A stretch of DNA of 52,134 nt from an uncultured Erwinia sp. (GTDB taxonomy: Bacteria > Pseudomonadota > Gammaproteobacteria > Enterobacterales > Enterobacteriaceae), in NCBI GenBank assembly GCA_945290265.1, contig CALYQW010000024.1, positions 1 through 52,134 of the forward strand, given 5' to 3'. Shown here piece after piece: positions 13,199 to 24,005 of the stretch. Under the pieces are notes generated by a model. The model ran no database searches. It was not told the DNA's origin and saw nothing but the letters and a program-made list of their open reading frames with translations. The translations under genes were made by a program, and so were the position numbers. Numbering within the stretch: position 1 is the stretch's first letter; every line of letters starts with the position of its first letter.

Positions 13199-14836
13199 CT
13201 ACTTTGTTTTGCGCCAGCCAGTCAGCCAGACCACCAACCCACCTGCCAGTAGCCCGGCGGAGAGTAAATCTAACGTGGGCCGTGTCACCAACACCGCCGT
13301 ACCGCTTAGGATTAAGGTTGCCCCCATCCCAAACAGGTAGCGCGACTGATGCTGCTGGCGGCGCTCCTGCTTAATATCACTGGTCAGACGCTCTACGCTG
13401 TGACGCAGATGCTTATGGTGGGTCAGGCTTTCAAAAACCATCTCCGGCAGCTCCGGCATTTTCTCCGCCCAGTAAGGCGCTTTTTCTTTCAGCGCCCGCA
13501 GGATCGCCGGAATACCAATCTGGCCTTTGATCCAGTCTTCTAAAAACGGCTTGGCCGTTTTCCACAGATCAAGTTGCGGATAGAGCTGACGCCCCACGCC
13601 TTCCACATACAACAAGGTTTTCTGCAGCAGCACCAGCTGGGGCTGCACTTCCATATTAAAGCGGCGCGCGGTATTAAACAGATTCATCAGCACATGGCCA
13701 AAAGAGATTTCAGCCAGCGGCTTTTCAAAGATGGGTTCACAGACGGTACGGATAGCGAACTCAAAGTCTTCCACATTGGTGTCGTGTGGCACCCAGCCGG
13801 AATCAACGTGCAGTTCAGCCACCCGGCGGTAATCGCGGTTAAAAAAGGCAATGAAATTTTCTGCCAGATAACGCTTATCGGCTTTATTCAGCGACCCGAC
13901 GATGCCACAGTCAATAGCGATATACTGCGGGTCTTCGGGATGGTCAAAGCTGACAAAGATATTTCCCGGATGCATATCGGCGTGGAAAAAGCTGTCACGG
14001 AATACCTGGGTAAAGAACACCTGCACACCGCGCTCTGCCAGCAGCTCCAGATTAACACCATGGTGCTCCAGCGCGGCAACATCAGAGATCGGAATACCGT
14101 AGATTCGCTCCATGACCATCATATTTTCAGTGCAGTAATCAGAGTACACTTCCGGTACATACAGCATTTTGCCGTTATCAAAATTGCGCCGCAGCTGAAT
14201 CGCATTCGCCGCTTCACGCATCAGATTTAATTCATCCAGCAGCGTTTTTTCATATTCAGCCACCACTTCCTGCGGACGTAAACGGCGTCCGTCCGGCAGC
14301 AGTCGCGGCACCCAGCGCGCCAGACGGTAGATCAGGCGCATATCCGCTTTAATTACCGGCAAAATATCCGGGCGGATCACCTTAATCACCACTTTACGGC
14401 CATTTTCTTTCAGGGTTGCGGTATGTACCTGGGCGATGGAAGCCGAGGCCAGCGGCACAATCTCAAAGTCATCAAAAACGGTATCTACCGTGGCGCCCAG
14501 AGAGCGTTCAATCTGTTTTAACGCCAGTTTGCCGTCAAAAGGGGTTACGCGATCCTGCAGCATAGCCAGCTGGTCGGCAATGTGCGGAGGAAAGAGGTCG
14601 CGGCGGGTAGACATCATCTGACCAAATTTGATCCACACCGGCCCCAGTTGCTCCAGCGCCAGCCGCAGCCGCTCGCCCAGCAGGCGATCCTTATGGCGGT
14701 TTGGCATCCAGAACAGGCCTCTGCGCCACAGACGCAGTGGCAATGTAAGACGTATTCTGGGGATCAGTTCATCCAAACCGTAATTCAGGAAAATTTTTAT
14801 GATGTGGTACAGGCGTCGTAGTTCTGCGAAGCTCAT
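13199..14836 (-). CDS. ubiB: Ubiquinone biosynthesis accessory kinase-like protein UbiB
   Basis: This 545-residue protein (E. coli 546 aa) belongs to the UbiB/ADCK atypical kinase family needed for ubiquinone synthesis, probably through ATPase-driven handling of lipid intermediates. Family marks are the KFGQMMSTR (KxGQ) motif near residue 70, the Ala-rich ASASIAQVH loop near residue 130, the catalytic HADMHPGN near residue 287 and the metal-binding IDCGIVG near residue 309. Two hydrophobic helices at the C terminus anchor it in the inner membrane. It overlaps ubiJ by 4 bp (ATGA). Confidence 0.96.
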   Translation of the reverse strand: MSFAELRRLYHIIKIFLNYGLDELIPRIRLTLPLRLWRRGLFWMPNRHKDRLLGERLRLALEQLGPVWIKFGQMMSTRRDLFPPHIADQLAMLQDRVTPFDGKLALKQIERSLGATVDTVFDDFEIVPLASASIAQVHTATLKENGRKVVIKVIRPDILPVIKADMRLIYRLARWVPRLLPDGRRLRPQEVVAEYEKTLLDELNLMREAANAIQLRRNFDNGKMLYVPEVYSDYCTENMMVMERIYGIPISDVAALEHHGVNLELLAERGVQVFFTQVFRDSFFHADMHPGNIFVSFDHPEDPQYIAIDCGIVGSLNKADKRYLAENFIAFFNRDYRRVAELHVDSGWVPHDTNVEDFEFAIRTVCEPIFEKPLAEISFGHVLMNLFNTARRFNMEVQPQLVLLQKTLLYVEGVGRQLYPQLDLWKTAKPFLEDWIKGQIGIPAILRALKEKAPYWAEKMPELPEMVFESLTHHKHLRHSVERLTSDIKQERRQQHQSRYLFGMGATLILSGTAVLVTRPTLDLLSAGLLAGGLVVWLTGWRKTK

Positions 14837-15438
14837 TGATCCTCCAACTGATCTAACCGGGCTTCAAGAGCCGCCAGTGGCCCTGCCAGCGCATCCACTT
14901 CTTCAGCAAACCACGCCAGCTCCAAAGCGCCGGGTGCCAGGCGCCACTCTTCAGTCACCGCCTGAGCCAGATAGCTCTGCTTACGCTGCAGGTCGCGGCG
15001 GACAGCGGTAAATCCGCGCCGGGCAAACTGCGTGATCCCCTGAGCGGCAATATCCCCCAACCAAGGTGCCAGGTACTCCGCCGGATCGACTTCGGCCAGA
15101 TCCAGCAGAGCAGAAAACTGTTGTACAACCTGCAGATCGCCTTCAACTTCCAGCTCACCGCTGCGGATCAGAGAGGTCAGCTGCTGCCGGTCACGCAGGC
15201 GCGGCAGCGTGGCAAGACGGGTTTTCACGGTGCAGTCCGGCCGATCGCCCCACTGCCCAACCACATCGGCCTGACGCTCACCAAAGATGATAACAAATGG
15301 CTGGCCCAGCTCAGCCAGCTCAATCGCCAGGCTTTTACCTGTAAGGCGCTGACGCGCTGCCTTCAGGCTGCGGTCACGGTACAGAACCCGGTTCAGCGCA
15401 GTTTCAATACTGGCCGTCAGCAGCGGCGTAAATGTCAT
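14833..15438 (-). CDS. ubiJ: Ubiquinone biosynthesis accessory factor UbiJ
   Basis: This 201-residue protein has the same length as E. coli UbiJ (YigP). Its N-terminal SCP2-type lipid-binding domain is thought to hold ubiquinone intermediates in the soluble Ubi metabolon, and its C-terminal part (LDQLEDQ) is coiled-coil prone. It lies between ubiE and ubiB, 12 nt from ubiE and overlapping ubiB by 4 bp. In E. coli the 3' half of this gene also yields the small RNA EsrE; whether that RNA is made here cannot be judged by eye. Confidence 0.94.
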   Translation of the reverse strand: MTFTPLLTASIETALNRVLYRDRSLKAARQRLTGKSLAIELAELGQPFVIIFGERQADVVGQWGDRPDCTVKTRLATLPRLRDRQQLTSLIRSGELEVEGDLQVVQQFSALLDLAEVDPAEYLAPWLGDIAAQGITQFARRGFTAVRRDLQRKQSYLAQAVTEEWRLAPGALELAWFAEEVDALAGPLAALEARLDQLEDQ

Positions 15439-15450
15439 TTCGTTATCCGC

Positions 15451-16206
15451 CTAAAACTTAAATCCACGGTGCAGGGCCACAATTCCGCCGGTCATATTGT
15501 GGTAAGTGGTATTTTCAAATCCGGCGTCCATCATCATCTGTTTCAGGGTTTCCTGATCGGGATGCATCCGAATGGATTCCGCCAGATAGCGGTAGCTGCC
15601 CGCATCTTTCGCCACGATCTCACCAATACGCGGCAGAATATGGAATGAATAGGCATCATAGCCTTTACTCAGCGGCTCCAGCACCGGTTTGGAGAACTCC
15701 AGCACCAGCAGGCGTCCACCCGGCTTCAGTACGCGAAACATTGAGACCAGCGCTTTCTCTTTTTCCGTCACGTTCCGCAGCCCGAATGCAATGGTAATGC
15801 AGTCGAAATAGTTGTCCGGGAAAGGCAGCGCCTCGGCATTTGCCTGCACATAGCTGACGTTACCGACCACGCCTTTGTTACGCAGCTTTTCGCGCCCGGT
15901 TTTCAGCATTGAACTGTTAATATCCGCCAGTACGACTTCGCCGGTATCGCCTACCAGACGGGAGAATTTTGCCGTCAGATCGCCAGTACCACCCGCCAGA
16001 TCCAGCACCCGCTGCCCACGACGCACGCCGCTGCAGTCAATGGTGAAACGCTTCCAGATACGATGAATACCGAACGACATCAGGTCGTTCATCAAGTCAT
16101 ATTTGGCCGCAACGGAATGGAAAACCTCAGCAACCATATTGGCTTTATCACTTTTCGCCACGGTGCGATAGCCGAAGTGGGTGGTATCCTTTGATTCATC
16201 TGCCAT
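15451..16206 (-). CDS. ubiE: Ubiquinone/menaquinone biosynthesis C-methyltransferase UbiE
   Basis: This 251-residue SAM-dependent methyltransferase C-methylates demethylmenaquinone and the corresponding ubiquinone precursor. Motif I ([15 protein letters not shown], near residue 67), the acidic [11 protein letters not shown] motif and the [13 protein letters not shown] segment are all present and match E. coli UbiE (251 aa). It is the first gene of the ubiE-ubiJ-ubiB block and is followed leftward by tat genes in the conserved order. Confidence 0.97.
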   Translation of the reverse strand: MADESKDTTHFGYRTVAKSDKANMVAEVFHSVAAKYDLMNDLMSFGIHRIWKRFTIDCSGVRRGQRVLDLAGGTGDLTAKFSRLVGDTGEVVLADINSSMLKTGREKLRNKGVVGNVSYVQANAEALPFPDNYFDCITIAFGLRNVTEKEKALVSMFRVLKPGGRLLVLEFSKPVLEPLSKGYDAYSFHILPRIGEIVAKDAGSYRYLAESIRMHPDQETLKQMMMDAGFENTTYHNMTGGIVALHRGFKF

Positions 16207-16279
16207 TTGTTTCGCCTGTCCTGAAAATCATATATTGGCTAAGTGTATCAGAGTCGTGCACAGCAGGCACTGACTGCGG

Positions 16280-17779
16280 TTATTGATTAATCTGCCCCGG
16301 CTGCTGGCGTTCATCCGCCTGCGCTTCCGGAGAATGCTCCGGCTGTGCCTGAGCAGCCAGTTGGGGGTTTATTGGCCGCTTAACTTCTACCCCTAACTGG
16401 CGGAATTCTTCAGTACGGGCAATCAGATTTCCCCGCCCTTCTGACAGTTTTTTCATCGCCTGATGATAGCTGTCCTGGGCTTTATCGAGGTTCTGCCCCA
16501 GTGCCGACATATCGTCAACAAACAGCCGCATCTTGTCATACAGCCGCGCCGCCCGATCGGCAATCTGCTGCGCATTACGGCTCTGGTGTTCATAGCGCCA
16601 CAGGTTATTAATGGTGCGCAGTGCCACCAGCAGCGTGGTAGGGCTGACCAGCATGATATTCTGATTCAGCGCCTCACTGATCAGCTCCGGCTGACGATCG
16701 ATCGCCAGCAGAAATGCCGGCTCCACCGGTATAAACATCAACACATAATCCAGTGAGCGTAAACCTGGCAATTGTTGATAATCTTTACGGCTTAACAAAC
16801 GTAAATGGTTGCGAACCGCCGCAATATGAGCGGTAACAGCGGCTTCCTGTTCGACTTCATCGTTACTGTTAAAGTAGCGTTCATAGGCCACCAGCGCCAT
16901 TTTGGCATCAATAACCACGTCTTTGCCCTGCGGCAAACGGACGATCACATCAGGTTGCATCCGCCCTTTTTGTTCCAGCTGCATGGAAACCTGGGTTTCG
17001 TATTCATGCCCTGCACGCAGCCCGGAGGCTTCCAGCACCCGACTCAGCACCACCTCACCCCAGTTACCCTGTGTTTTATTGTCACCTTTCAGGGCGTTGG
17101 TCAGATTGACTGCTTCCTGTGCCATCTGCGCATTCAGCCGCTGCAGATTACGGATCTCATGCGCCAGGGTGTGACGCTCACGCGCTTCCTGACCAAAACC
17201 TTCCTGTACCTGACGCCGAAAACCCTCCAACTGCTCGCGCAGCGGAGTAATCAGCCCGTGCAGACTCTGGCGATTTTGCTCATCCACCCGCCGTCCGCTG
17301 TTTTCAAAAATACGGTTCGCCAGGTTTTCAAACTGGGTATTCAGCCTTTGCTCGCTGTTCACCAGCAGACGCTGTTTTTCTTCGGCGGCCATGCGCGTTT
17401 CTTCAAGGCGAATACTGACCTCACGCAGCTCAACTTCCTGCGCGCTGTTTACCTCTAACTGATTACGCAGCTCACGCGTCAGCTGCTCGCTTTCTGCGCG
17501 CCAGTGATCCAGTTGCTGCAATTTTTCACTGGCGGCGGCCAGCGAACCGTGCAACTGTCGCAGCTCCTGCTGGCTCTGTTGCTGTAAGACCCCCTGAGCA
17601 TCCAGCTGCTGCTGCAGACGTTGACGTTCCACCTGCGCCTGTTCAACCGACTGCGCCAGCAACAGCCGTTCGGTTTCACTGGCCGCCAGCTGCTGCTGTG
17701 CTCGCTGTACGGCAGCCAGCCAGCCGACAATCAACCCGGCCAGTGCAGCGACAACGGCATAAATTATGGTGATATCCAC
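16280..17779 (-). CDS. rmuC: DNA recombination protein RmuC
   Basis: This 499-residue protein has an N-terminal membrane segment (about residues 3-22), a long Gln/Glu-rich coiled-coil region (about 25-230) and the C-terminal RmuC domain with the GNWGEVVLSRVLEASG and DVVIDAKMALVAYERYF signatures. The fold is nuclease-like, and in E. coli loss of RmuC raises recombination at inverted repeats. The extra Gln-rich segment near residues 45-90 makes it slightly longer than the E. coli protein. It lies between udp and ubiE as in E. coli. Confidence 0.95.
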   Translation of the reverse strand: MDITIIYAVVAALAGLIVGWLAAVQRAQQQLAASETERLLLAQSVEQAQVERQRLQQQLDAQGVLQQQSQQELRQLHGSLAAASEKLQQLDHWRAESEQLTRELRNQLEVNSAQEVELREVSIRLEETRMAAEEKQRLLVNSEQRLNTQFENLANRIFENSGRRVDEQNRQSLHGLITPLREQLEGFRRQVQEGFGQEARERHTLAHEIRNLQRLNAQMAQEAVNLTNALKGDNKTQGNWGEVVLSRVLEASGLRAGHEYETQVSMQLEQKGRMQPDVIVRLPQGKDVVIDAKMALVAYERYFNSNDEVEQEAAVTAHIAAVRNHLRLLSRKDYQQLPGLRSLDYVLMFIPVEPAFLLAIDRQPELISEALNQNIMLVSPTTLLVALRTINNLWRYEHQSRNAQQIADRAARLYDKMRLFVDDMSALGQNLDKAQDSYHQAMKKLSEGRGNLIARTEEFRQLGVEVKRPINPQLAAQAQPEHSPEAQADERQQPGQINQ

Positions 17780-17928
17780 ATGATTTCTCCCTGTTCAGCA
17801 TCGGGAAAAAATAGAGGCAGGCTGTATAAATGTCCAGATAAAAGCGTTTTTATATCGGGGGCTGGCATTGGTATACAAGGGAAGTTAAGAGCGGGCTGAT
17901 TGAAAAGACGCTTGCCTGCACATTGCTT

Positions 17929-17951
17929 AAAGCCACTTTCCCTGTGGCTTT
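17929..17951 (-). terminator. Rho-independent terminator of udp
   Basis: AAAGCCAC (17929-17936) and GTGGCTTT (17944-17951) form a perfect 8-bp stem with a 7-nt loop, just downstream of the udp stop on the minus strand. It is flanked by short A/T tracts, so the minus-strand transcript ends GUGGCUUUAA. Confidence 0.65.
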
Positions 17952-17961
17952 TCGAGCGAAA

Positions 17962-18723
17962 TCACACCAACCGGCGCGCCGCTTCAACGACAATTTTCAC
18001 CGCATCGCTTTCCGTTTTTTTCATTGTTTCCGCATCAGGAATTTCACGCTGGGTGCGGTTCACAATCACCCCGGCCACCATCCCGGCGCGTAACCCCTGG
18101 CTGGCACACATGGTCAGCAGCGTGGCCGACTCCATTTCATAATTCAGTACCCCCATCTGCTGCCACTCTTTCATCGAGCCCTGCAGATGGCTGACGACCC
18201 GTCCTGACCAGGTGTCGTAACGCTCCTGTCCGGGGTAAAAAGTATCGGAGGATGCGGTAATACCAATATGAGTATTCGCCCCCGCTGCTCTGGCTGCTTC
18301 CACCAGCGCCGTAGTACAGGCAAAATCCGCTACTGCCGGAAATGACAGCGGCGCAAAGTGCTGGCTGGCACCGTCAAGGCGTACTGCACCAGTGGTCACC
18401 AGTACGTCGCCCACCTTGATATTCGCCTGGATCGCACCGGTGGTGCCCACGCGCAGAAAGGTGCGGATCCCCAACTGAGCCAGTTCTTCAACCGCAATCG
18501 AGGTCGAAGGCCCACCAATCCCGGTTGAACAGATGATGACCGGCTTACCGTCCAGCTCACCGCGCCACGAAGTAAACTCGCGGTGAGCGGCCAGCGCCTG
18601 CGGGTTATCCATCAGTGCGGCAATTTTTTGTACGCGCTCAGGATCGCCAGGCACAATCGCCAGTGTTGCTCCCTGAAGGTCGGCCCGGGTCAGGCCAAGA
18701 TGAAAAACATCAGACTGTTTCAT
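17962..18723 (-). CDS. udp: Uridine phosphorylase Udp
   Basis: This 253-residue enzyme has the same length as E. coli Udp. It cleaves uridine with phosphate to uracil and ribose-1-phosphate in pyrimidine salvage. The NP-I family signature with [17 protein letters not shown] (near residues 66-82), the phosphate-site RVGTTG (91-96) and EMESATLL (near 196-203) are intact. It is transcribed leftward between dlhH and rmuC, and a hairpin at 17929-17951 closes the unit. Confidence 0.97.
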   Translation of the reverse strand: MKQSDVFHLGLTRADLQGATLAIVPGDPERVQKIAALMDNPQALAAHREFTSWRGELDGKPVIICSTGIGGPSTSIAVEELAQLGIRTFLRVGTTGAIQANIKVGDVLVTTGAVRLDGASQHFAPLSFPAVADFACTTALVEAARAAGANTHIGITASSDTFYPGQERYDTWSGRVVSHLQGSMKEWQQMGVLNYEMESATLLTMCASQGLRAGMVAGVIVNRTQREIPDAETMKKTESDAVKIVVEAARRLV

Positions 18724-18785
18724 TAGATTGTTCTGCCATGCTTAGAGTTGTCATTCAGACGTGCCACCTTAACGGACTGCCGTCA

Positions 18786-18813
18786 TTATTATAATTAAGA
18801 TAGCTATTGACAA
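18786..18813 (-). promoter_or_regulatory. Candidate sigma70 promoter of udp
   Basis: On the minus strand TTGTCA (18808-18813) is followed after 16 bp by TAATAA (18786-18791), overlapping a TATAAT (18788-18793) with 14-bp spacing. It lies about 65 bp before the udp ATG in an AT-rich 268-bp gap shared with the divergent dlhH. E. coli udp is controlled by CRP and CytR, but I could not place those sites with confidence. Confidence 0.35.
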
Positions 18814-18991
18814 CGTCATTTACATCATAAAACACTGAAATAGAGCTAAAAATAAGATTAATACCTCATCACTCTGACTTTGCCATAATTATCCTGCGCT
18901 GCAGTTTTATACTGTTGGCCAAACGTCATCTGATGTCGGATAAGCCTGGCGAGACTGAGTTAATTGCATAAGTCCATCTACGGAGAGGAAG

Positions 18992-19813
18992 ATGAAAAAC
19001 GACGAAAAGATAAGTAATAACGGCTTTGCACCTGCGGTTCTTCCTGTTGCTACTACCCTGCTGACCGAAAGTGACGATATTATTTCCGGTGAAGCTTCCA
19101 TCCCCACCCAGGGTGACAATATGCCTGCCTTCTATGCCAGACCGCGTCATGGCGGCGAAAATCTGCCGGTGATACTGGTTATCCAGGAGATTTTTGGCGT
19201 CCACGAACATATGCGCGATGTTTGCCGTCGGCTGGCACAGGCGGGTTATCTGGCCGTTGCCCCTGAACTCTATTTCCGCCAGGGCGATCCGGCGGACTAT
19301 AGCGATATCCCCACCCTGCTGAAAGAACTGGTTAGTCAGGTGCCGGATCGCCAGGTACTGGCCGATCTTGATCATGTCGCCAACTGGGCCAGCCGCCATC
19401 ATGGTGATATGCGCAATATGGCGATTACCGGCTTCTGCTGGGGCGGTCGTATTTCCTGGCTGTATGCGGCGCATAATCCGCAGCTGAAAGCGGCGGTGGC
19501 CTGGTATGGCAGACTGGTGGGAGAAAAAACCCTGCGACAGCCAAAGCACCCGGTGGATATTGCCGCCGAGCTGACTGCGCCAGTGCTGGGATTATACGGA
19601 GCGAAGGATGACGGAATTCCGCTGGAGAGCGTGGAAACCATGCGCCATGCGTTGCGCGCGGGCAATGCCAGCGCCGAGATCATCATCTATCCCGAAGCGG
19701 GTCACGCCTTTAATGCGGATTATCGTCCCAGCTATCATGAAGAATCAGCCAAAGACGGCTGGCAGCGGATGCTGGAGTGGTTCACGCGCTACGGCGTAAC
19801 GCCACAGGTATAA
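18992..19813 (+). CDS. dlhH: Dienelactone hydrolase family protein (YsgA-like)
   Basis: This 273-residue alpha/beta hydrolase of the dienelactone hydrolase family matches E. coli YsgA in size and position between udp and metE. The cysteine nucleophile lies in ITGFCWGGR (near residue 148), and the likely Asp and His are in YGAKDDGIP and AGHAF. The physiological substrate in enterobacteria is not known. A strong GGAGAGGA precedes the ATG. A bidirectional hairpin at 19818-19836 separates it from the convergent metE. Confidence 0.92.
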   Translation: MKNDEKISNNGFAPAVLPVATTLLTESDDIISGEASIPTQGDNMPAFYARPRHGGENLPVILVIQEIFGVHEHMRDVCRRLAQAGYLAVAPELYFRQGDPADYSDIPTLLKELVSQVPDRQVLADLDHVANWASRHHGDMRNMAITGFCWGGRISWLYAAHNPQLKAAVAWYGRLVGEKTLRQPKHPVDIAAELTAPVLGLYGAKDDGIPLESVETMRHALRAGNASAEIIIYPEAGHAFNADYRPSYHEESAKDGWQRMLEWFTRYGVTPQV

Positions 19814-19836
19814 AAAAGGGGGCGCTGAGCGCCCCC
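19812..19836 (-). terminator. Rho-independent terminator of metE (possibly bidirectional)
   Basis: GGGGGCGC (19818-19825) and GCGCCCCC (19829-19836) form a perfect GC-rich 8-bp stem with a 3-nt loop. A run of A at 19812-19817 gives a U-tract on the minus-strand transcript, so it best serves metE. It may also stop dlhH read-through. Confidence 0.85.
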
Positions 19837-19859
19837 GATTCATTGTTATCTGCTGTCAG

Positions 19860-22130
19860 TTACGCCTGTGCATTACGCAGGTTCTGTGCCGCTTTCACCA
19901 TGTTCGCCAGCGCCTGACGGGTTTCTACCCAGCCACGGGTTTTCAGACCGCAGTCCGGGTTGACCCACAGACGTTCGGTTGGGATGCGCTGTGCCGCTTT
20001 CAGCAGCAGTGCTTCGATCCCAGCAACATCCGGCACGTTTGGTGAGTGAATATCGTAAACACCCGGTCCAATTTCATTCGGATATTCAAACTCTTCAAAC
20101 GACTCCAGCAGTTCCATATCTGAGCGCGAGGTTTCGATGGTGATCACATCAGCATCCAGCGCGGCTATAGAATCCATGATGTCATTAAACTCGCAGTAAC
20201 ACATATGGGTGTGGATCTGGGTATCATCCTGCGCCACTGCGGCGTTCAGACGGAAGGCTTCAACGGCCCACTCCAGATACGCTGCCCAGTCTGACTGATG
20301 CAGAGGCAGACCCTCACGCAGTGCCGGTTCATCAATCTGGATGATACCGATACCGGCTTTTTCCAGATCTTCCACTTCATCGCGTAGCGCCAGGGCGATC
20401 TGTTTGGCGATGGTTTCACGCGAAACGTCTTCACGCGGGAATGACCAGCACAGAATAGTGACCGGGCCTGTCAGCATGCCTTTCACTGGCTTGTCGGTCA
20501 GCGACTGGGCATATTTCGCCCACTCGACGGTGATCGCTTCCGGACGGCTGACGTCACCAATAATCACCGGTGGTTTGACGCAGCGTGAACCGTAGCTCTG
20601 CACCCAGCCATTCTGAGTGAAGACAAAACCATCAAGGTTTTCGCCAAAGTATTCCACCATGTCATTACGTTCTGCTTCACCGTGCACCAGAACATCCAGC
20701 CCCAGACGCTCCTGCTCCACGATTGCCTGCTTAATATGTTCGGCAATACCGGTACGGTAGTTAGCACCATCCAGACGACCCTGTTTGAAATCCAGGCGCA
20801 GACCACGGATTTCGGTAGTTTGCGGGAAGGAGCCGATAGTGGTGGTTGGCCAGTCCGGCAGCTGGAAGCGCTGGCGCTGCGCTTTTGCACGCTGCTGGTA
20901 GCTGCTTTTACGCTGACTGTCCTGGGCGGTAATCGCCGCCAGACGCTGCCCGACGGCGGCATTATGTACCCGGGTAGAGGTCTTCCGGGCACGGATTGGC
21001 GCACTCCAGGCTTCAAGTGACGCCGGATCGTTATTATTCAGCGCTTTGCTAAGTAACGACAGCTCGCCACATTTTTGCAGAGCAAAGGCAAACCAGCTCT
21101 TCACTTCCGCATCCAGGCGGGTTTCCACGCTCAAATCAATTGGGCTGTGCAGCAGCGAACAGGAAGAACCAATCCACAGCTGTTTACGCTGCGCTGCCAG
21201 CGGCTGCAAACGTTCAAACCAGCTGCTGAGGTCGGCACGCCAGACGTTACGGCCATTAATCACACCTGCAGACAACACCCAGTCAGCGGGCACTTTGCTG
21301 TTCAGCGCCGCAATATCATCTTTTCCGTGTACCAGATCAACATGCAGACCCTGTACCGGCAGTGCGGTGATCGCATCCAGATTCTGCCCGATGCTGTCAA
21401 AATAGGTGGTCAGCAGCAGCTTTGTTTTACCCTGCAGCGCACTGTACGCCGACTGATAAGCCTTCAGCCATTCCTGCGGCAGTTCCAGCGCCAGCGCAGG
21501 TTCATCAATTTGCACCCACTCAATGCCACGCTGTGCCAGTTCGCCCAGTACCTGTTGATAAACCGGCAGCACGTTTTCCAGCAGTGACAGACGGTCAAAC
21601 TGCTCACCCTTCACTTTACCCAGCCACAGCCAGGTCACAGGGCCCAGCAGCACCGGTTTAACCTTGTGGCCCAGCGCCAGCGCTTCATCCACTTCATCCA
21701 GCAGCTGTGTCCAGGTCAGCTTGAACTGCTGGCCCTTGAAAAATTCCGGCACCATGTAGTGATAGTTGGTGTTAAACCATTTGGTCATTTCTGCCGCCGC
21801 CGCCGGCTCACCGGTTGGCGCACGGCCACGGCCGATGCGGAACAGGGTATCAAGATCAACTGAACCGTCTTTATTCTGATGGCGCGCCGGCACGTTGCCC
21901 AGCAACAGGCTGGTGGTCAGCACATGATCGTACCAGGCGAAATCGCCGACTGGCACCAGATCAACACCGGCATCTTTCTGCTGCTGCCAATGGCGCGCGC
22001 GCAGTTCACGGCCAGTGGCCAGCAGTTCTTCCTGCGAGCTTTTGCCTGCCCAGTAGCTTTCCTGCGCTTTTTTTAGTTCGCGCTGCAGGCCGACACGGGG
22101 AAATCCAAGAGTGTGGTTCAGGATAGTCAT
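19860..22130 (-). CDS. metE: Cobalamin-independent methionine synthase MetE
   Basis: This 756-residue enzyme transfers the methyl group of 5-methyltetrahydropteroyltri-L-glutamate to homocysteine. It has the two related TIM-barrel halves. Zinc ligands are visible in the C-terminal half: HTHMCYCEF (His and Cys), the ETSRSD region (Glu), and the Cys of [11 protein letters not shown]. It is divergent from its activator gene metR across 251 bp, as in E. coli, and ends at a strong terminator. Confidence 0.97.
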   Translation of the reverse strand: MTILNHTLGFPRVGLQRELKKAQESYWAGKSSQEELLATGRELRARHWQQQKDAGVDLVPVGDFAWYDHVLTTSLLLGNVPARHQNKDGSVDLDTLFRIGRGRAPTGEPAAAAEMTKWFNTNYHYMVPEFFKGQQFKLTWTQLLDEVDEALALGHKVKPVLLGPVTWLWLGKVKGEQFDRLSLLENVLPVYQQVLGELAQRGIEWVQIDEPALALELPQEWLKAYQSAYSALQGKTKLLLTTYFDSIGQNLDAITALPVQGLHVDLVHGKDDIAALNSKVPADWVLSAGVINGRNVWRADLSSWFERLQPLAAQRKQLWIGSSCSLLHSPIDLSVETRLDAEVKSWFAFALQKCGELSLLSKALNNNDPASLEAWSAPIRARKTSTRVHNAAVGQRLAAITAQDSQRKSSYQQRAKAQRQRFQLPDWPTTTIGSFPQTTEIRGLRLDFKQGRLDGANYRTGIAEHIKQAIVEQERLGLDVLVHGEAERNDMVEYFGENLDGFVFTQNGWVQSYGSRCVKPPVIIGDVSRPEAITVEWAKYAQSLTDKPVKGMLTGPVTILCWSFPREDVSRETIAKQIALALRDEVEDLEKAGIGIIQIDEPALREGLPLHQSDWAAYLEWAVEAFRLNAAVAQDDTQIHTHMCYCEFNDIMDSIAALDADVITIETSRSDMELLESFEEFEYPNEIGPGVYDIHSPNVPDVAGIEALLLKAAQRIPTERLWVNPDCGLKTRGWVETRQALANMVKAAQNLRNAQA

Positions 22131-22285
22131 GGTTGCGGTTCCTGTTAAATTTAATGAATGCTTTCAGCCAGTTCAGACATCAACGTCACAGTCAGTGTGG
22201 TATTCGGCCAGCGCATGAAAAGGTGATATGCAAGACTTAGAAAACGGTAAGCACTGCCCGGATACGAAAACACACTATGCACTAT

Positions 22286-22309
22286 AGATGTTTGGACGTC
22301 CAGATGTTT
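22286..22309. promoter_or_regulatory. Three tandem MetJ boxes upstream of metR
   Basis: The consecutive 8-mers AGATGTTT (22286-22293), GGACGTCC (22294-22301) and AGATGTTT (22302-22309) fit the met-box consensus AGACGTCT, with the central box a perfect palindrome. MetJ binds tandem boxes with S-adenosylmethionine as corepressor. They lie about 75 bp before the metR ATG, inside the divergent metE-metR control region, so they probably repress metR and perhaps metE. Confidence 0.8.
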
Positions 22310-22381
22310 ACACCGCTATAATCCGCAGGTAAGGTAGAAACCACAAGCGCAAATTATTCATCGTCGTTGTGAAGGACTCTC

Positions 22382-23296
22382 ATGATCGAACTTAAACACC
22401 TGCGAACGCTGCAGGCACTGCGAAATACCGGCTCACTGGCCGCCGCTGCCGCTCAGCTTCATCAGACGCAATCCGCGTTATCCCATCAGTTCAGCGATCT
22501 GGAGCAGCGTCTGGGTTTTCGCCTGTTTGTCCGTAAAAGTCAGCCTCTGCGCTTCACTTCTCAGGGAGAGATCCTGTTACAACTGGCCGAACAGATCCTG
22601 CCACAGGTGCAGCAGGCGCTGCAGGCCTGCCATGAGCCTCATCAAACTACCCTGCGCATTGCGATTGAATGCCATAGCTGCATTCAGTGGCTGACGCCGG
22701 CGCTGAATAATTTCCGTCAAAGCTGGCCGCAGGTGGTGATGGATTTCAAATCCGGCGTCACCTTTGATCCTCAGCCCGCCCTGCAGCAGGGAGAACTGGA
22801 TATCGTGCTGACCTCCGATATCCTGCCGCGCAGCGGGCTGTACTATTTTCCGATGTTTGATTTTGAGGTGCGTCTGGTGCTGGCGCCCGACCATCCGTTA
22901 ACCAAAGTGGCGCATATTTCTCCTCAGGATCTGACGGATGAACAGCTGTTGATTTATCCGGTACAGCGCCAGCGTCTGGATGTCTGGCGTCATTTTCTCC
23001 AGCCCGCCGGGGTCACCCCGGCGCTGAAAAGCGTGGATAATACGCTGCTGCTGATCCAGATGGTGTCGGCGCAAATGGGGATTGCCGCCCTGCCCCACTG
23101 GGTTGTGGAGAGCTTTGAGCAGCAGGGACTGGTGGTTACACGCAGCCTGGGAGACGGGCTCTGGAGCCGACTGTATGCCGCAGTCCGTGAAGGCGAACAA
23201 CATCAGCCGGTGACGGAAGCCTTTGTCCATTCGGCGCGCCAGCATGCCTGCGATCACCTGCCTTTAGTCCGTAATGCCGCGACAACAACCCGCTGA
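22382..23296 (+). CDS. metR: LysR-type transcriptional activator MetR
   Basis: This 304-residue LysR-family regulator activates metE and other methionine genes with homocysteine as coeffector. The N-terminal helix-turn-helix is clear ([20 protein letters not shown], then [15 protein letters not shown]). A C-terminal periplasmic-binding-type effector domain follows. It is slightly shorter than E. coli MetR (317 aa). It is divergent from metE with MetJ boxes between them, and a U-tailed hairpin follows at 23302. Confidence 0.95.
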   Translation: MIELKHLRTLQALRNTGSLAAAAAQLHQTQSALSHQFSDLEQRLGFRLFVRKSQPLRFTSQGEILLQLAEQILPQVQQALQACHEPHQTTLRIAIECHSCIQWLTPALNNFRQSWPQVVMDFKSGVTFDPQPALQQGELDIVLTSDILPRSGLYYFPMFDFEVRLVLAPDHPLTKVAHISPQDLTDEQLLIYPVQRQRLDVWRHFLQPAGVTPALKSVDNTLLLIQMVSAQMGIAALPHWVVESFEQQGLVVTRSLGDGLWSRLYAAVREGEQHQPVTEAFVHSARQHACDHLPLVRNAATTTR

Positions 23297-23301
23297 GTCT
23301 G

Positions 23302-23327
23302 CTGCCAGCCGCTGGCTGGCGGTTTTT
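23302..23327 (+). terminator. Rho-independent terminator of metR
   Basis: CTGCCAGC (23302-23309) and GCTGGCGG (23315-23322) pair over 8 bp, including one G-U pair, with a 5-nt loop, followed by TTTTT (23323-23327). It begins 5 nt after the metR stop codon. Confidence 0.8.
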
Positions 23328-23393
23328 CCTGTTTAACCGCCCAATTGTCTTTATAATACCTGCACTGCAACTGTATTACTGAAGAGATTTTCT

Positions 23394-23864
23394 ATGACCA
23401 ATAACGATGTCCTGCGCAGCGTACGTTATATGCTGGACTTAAGCGATGCCAGCGTCAGCGGCATTCTGGCACTGGCTGACTGCGAAGTGAACGCCGCCGA
23501 AGTGCACAGCTTCCTCAAAAAAGAAGATGAAGCCGGATACCGTCCCTGCCCGGATGTCATTATGGGGTATTTTCTTAATGGCCTGATTTATCAGCGTCGC
23601 GGCAAAAGTGAAGACGCCCCTGCGCCCACCATTGAGCGTAAAATGAACAACAATATTATGCTTAAAAAGCTGCGTATCGCCTTCGATTTGAAAAGTGACG
23701 ATATTATTGAGCTGCTTAAACGCGCCGATTTCGCGGTCGGGCAGTCAGAAATTGGCGCGATTTTCCGCAAACCGGGCCATAAAAATTATCGCGAATGTGG
23801 CGATCAGATCCTGCGTAATTTCCTTAAGGGTCTGACAATGAAAATGCGCCCGGTAAAAAAATAA
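23394..23864 (+). CDS. yehS: DUF1456 family protein (YehS-like)
   Basis: This 156-residue protein resembles E. coli YehS, also 156 aa, and consists of two DUF1456 repeats. Each repeat begins with an NN-(D/I)-LRSVRYML or NNIMLKKLRIAF pattern and ends in a C-P-D-x-(V/I)-hydrophobic or RECGDQILRNFLKGL pattern. The function is unknown. In E. coli yehS is elsewhere on the chromosome, so its place between metR and glpT is specific to this lineage. It is followed by a perfect hairpin terminator. Confidence 0.85.
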   Translation: MTNNDVLRSVRYMLDLSDASVSGILALADCEVNAAEVHSFLKKEDEAGYRPCPDVIMGYFLNGLIYQRRGKSEDAPAPTIERKMNNNIMLKKLRIAFDLKSDDIIELLKRADFAVGQSEIGAIFRKPGHKNYRECGDQILRNFLKGLTMKMRPVKK

Positions 23865-23874
23865 GCATCATTCA

Positions 23875-23906
23875 GATTAACGTCACTCACTGACGTTAAT
23901 CGTTTT
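23875..23906 (+). terminator. Rho-independent terminator of the yehS-like gene
   Basis: GATTAACGTCA (23875-23885) and TGACGTTAATC (23891-23901) form a perfect 11-bp stem with a CTCAC loop, followed by GTTTT. Confidence 0.8.
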
Positions 23907-23989
23907 ACCCTTCCATGCCTCGTCGTTCACCACCAGATCAGAACATCCCTTTTTCTGTGATTTCAAACTCAGTAAAACGTCGAACCGGT

Positions 23990-24005
23990 TGTGATACATG
24001 TAACA
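23990..24005. promoter_or_regulatory. CRP-like site upstream of glpT
   Basis: TGTGATACATGTAACA matches the CRP consensus TGTGA-N6-TCACA at nine of ten fixed positions. It lies about 145 bp before the glpT ATG. E. coli glpTQ is activated by CRP-cAMP, so control by CRP is plausible. No GlpR operator could be recognised with confidence. Confidence 0.4.

Noticed and set aside
22155-22166. TGAATGCTTTCA as a MetR site for metE
   Set aside because: The spacing is 4 instead of 5 between half sites, and it lies only about 25 bp from the metE start, too close to act as an upstream activation site.
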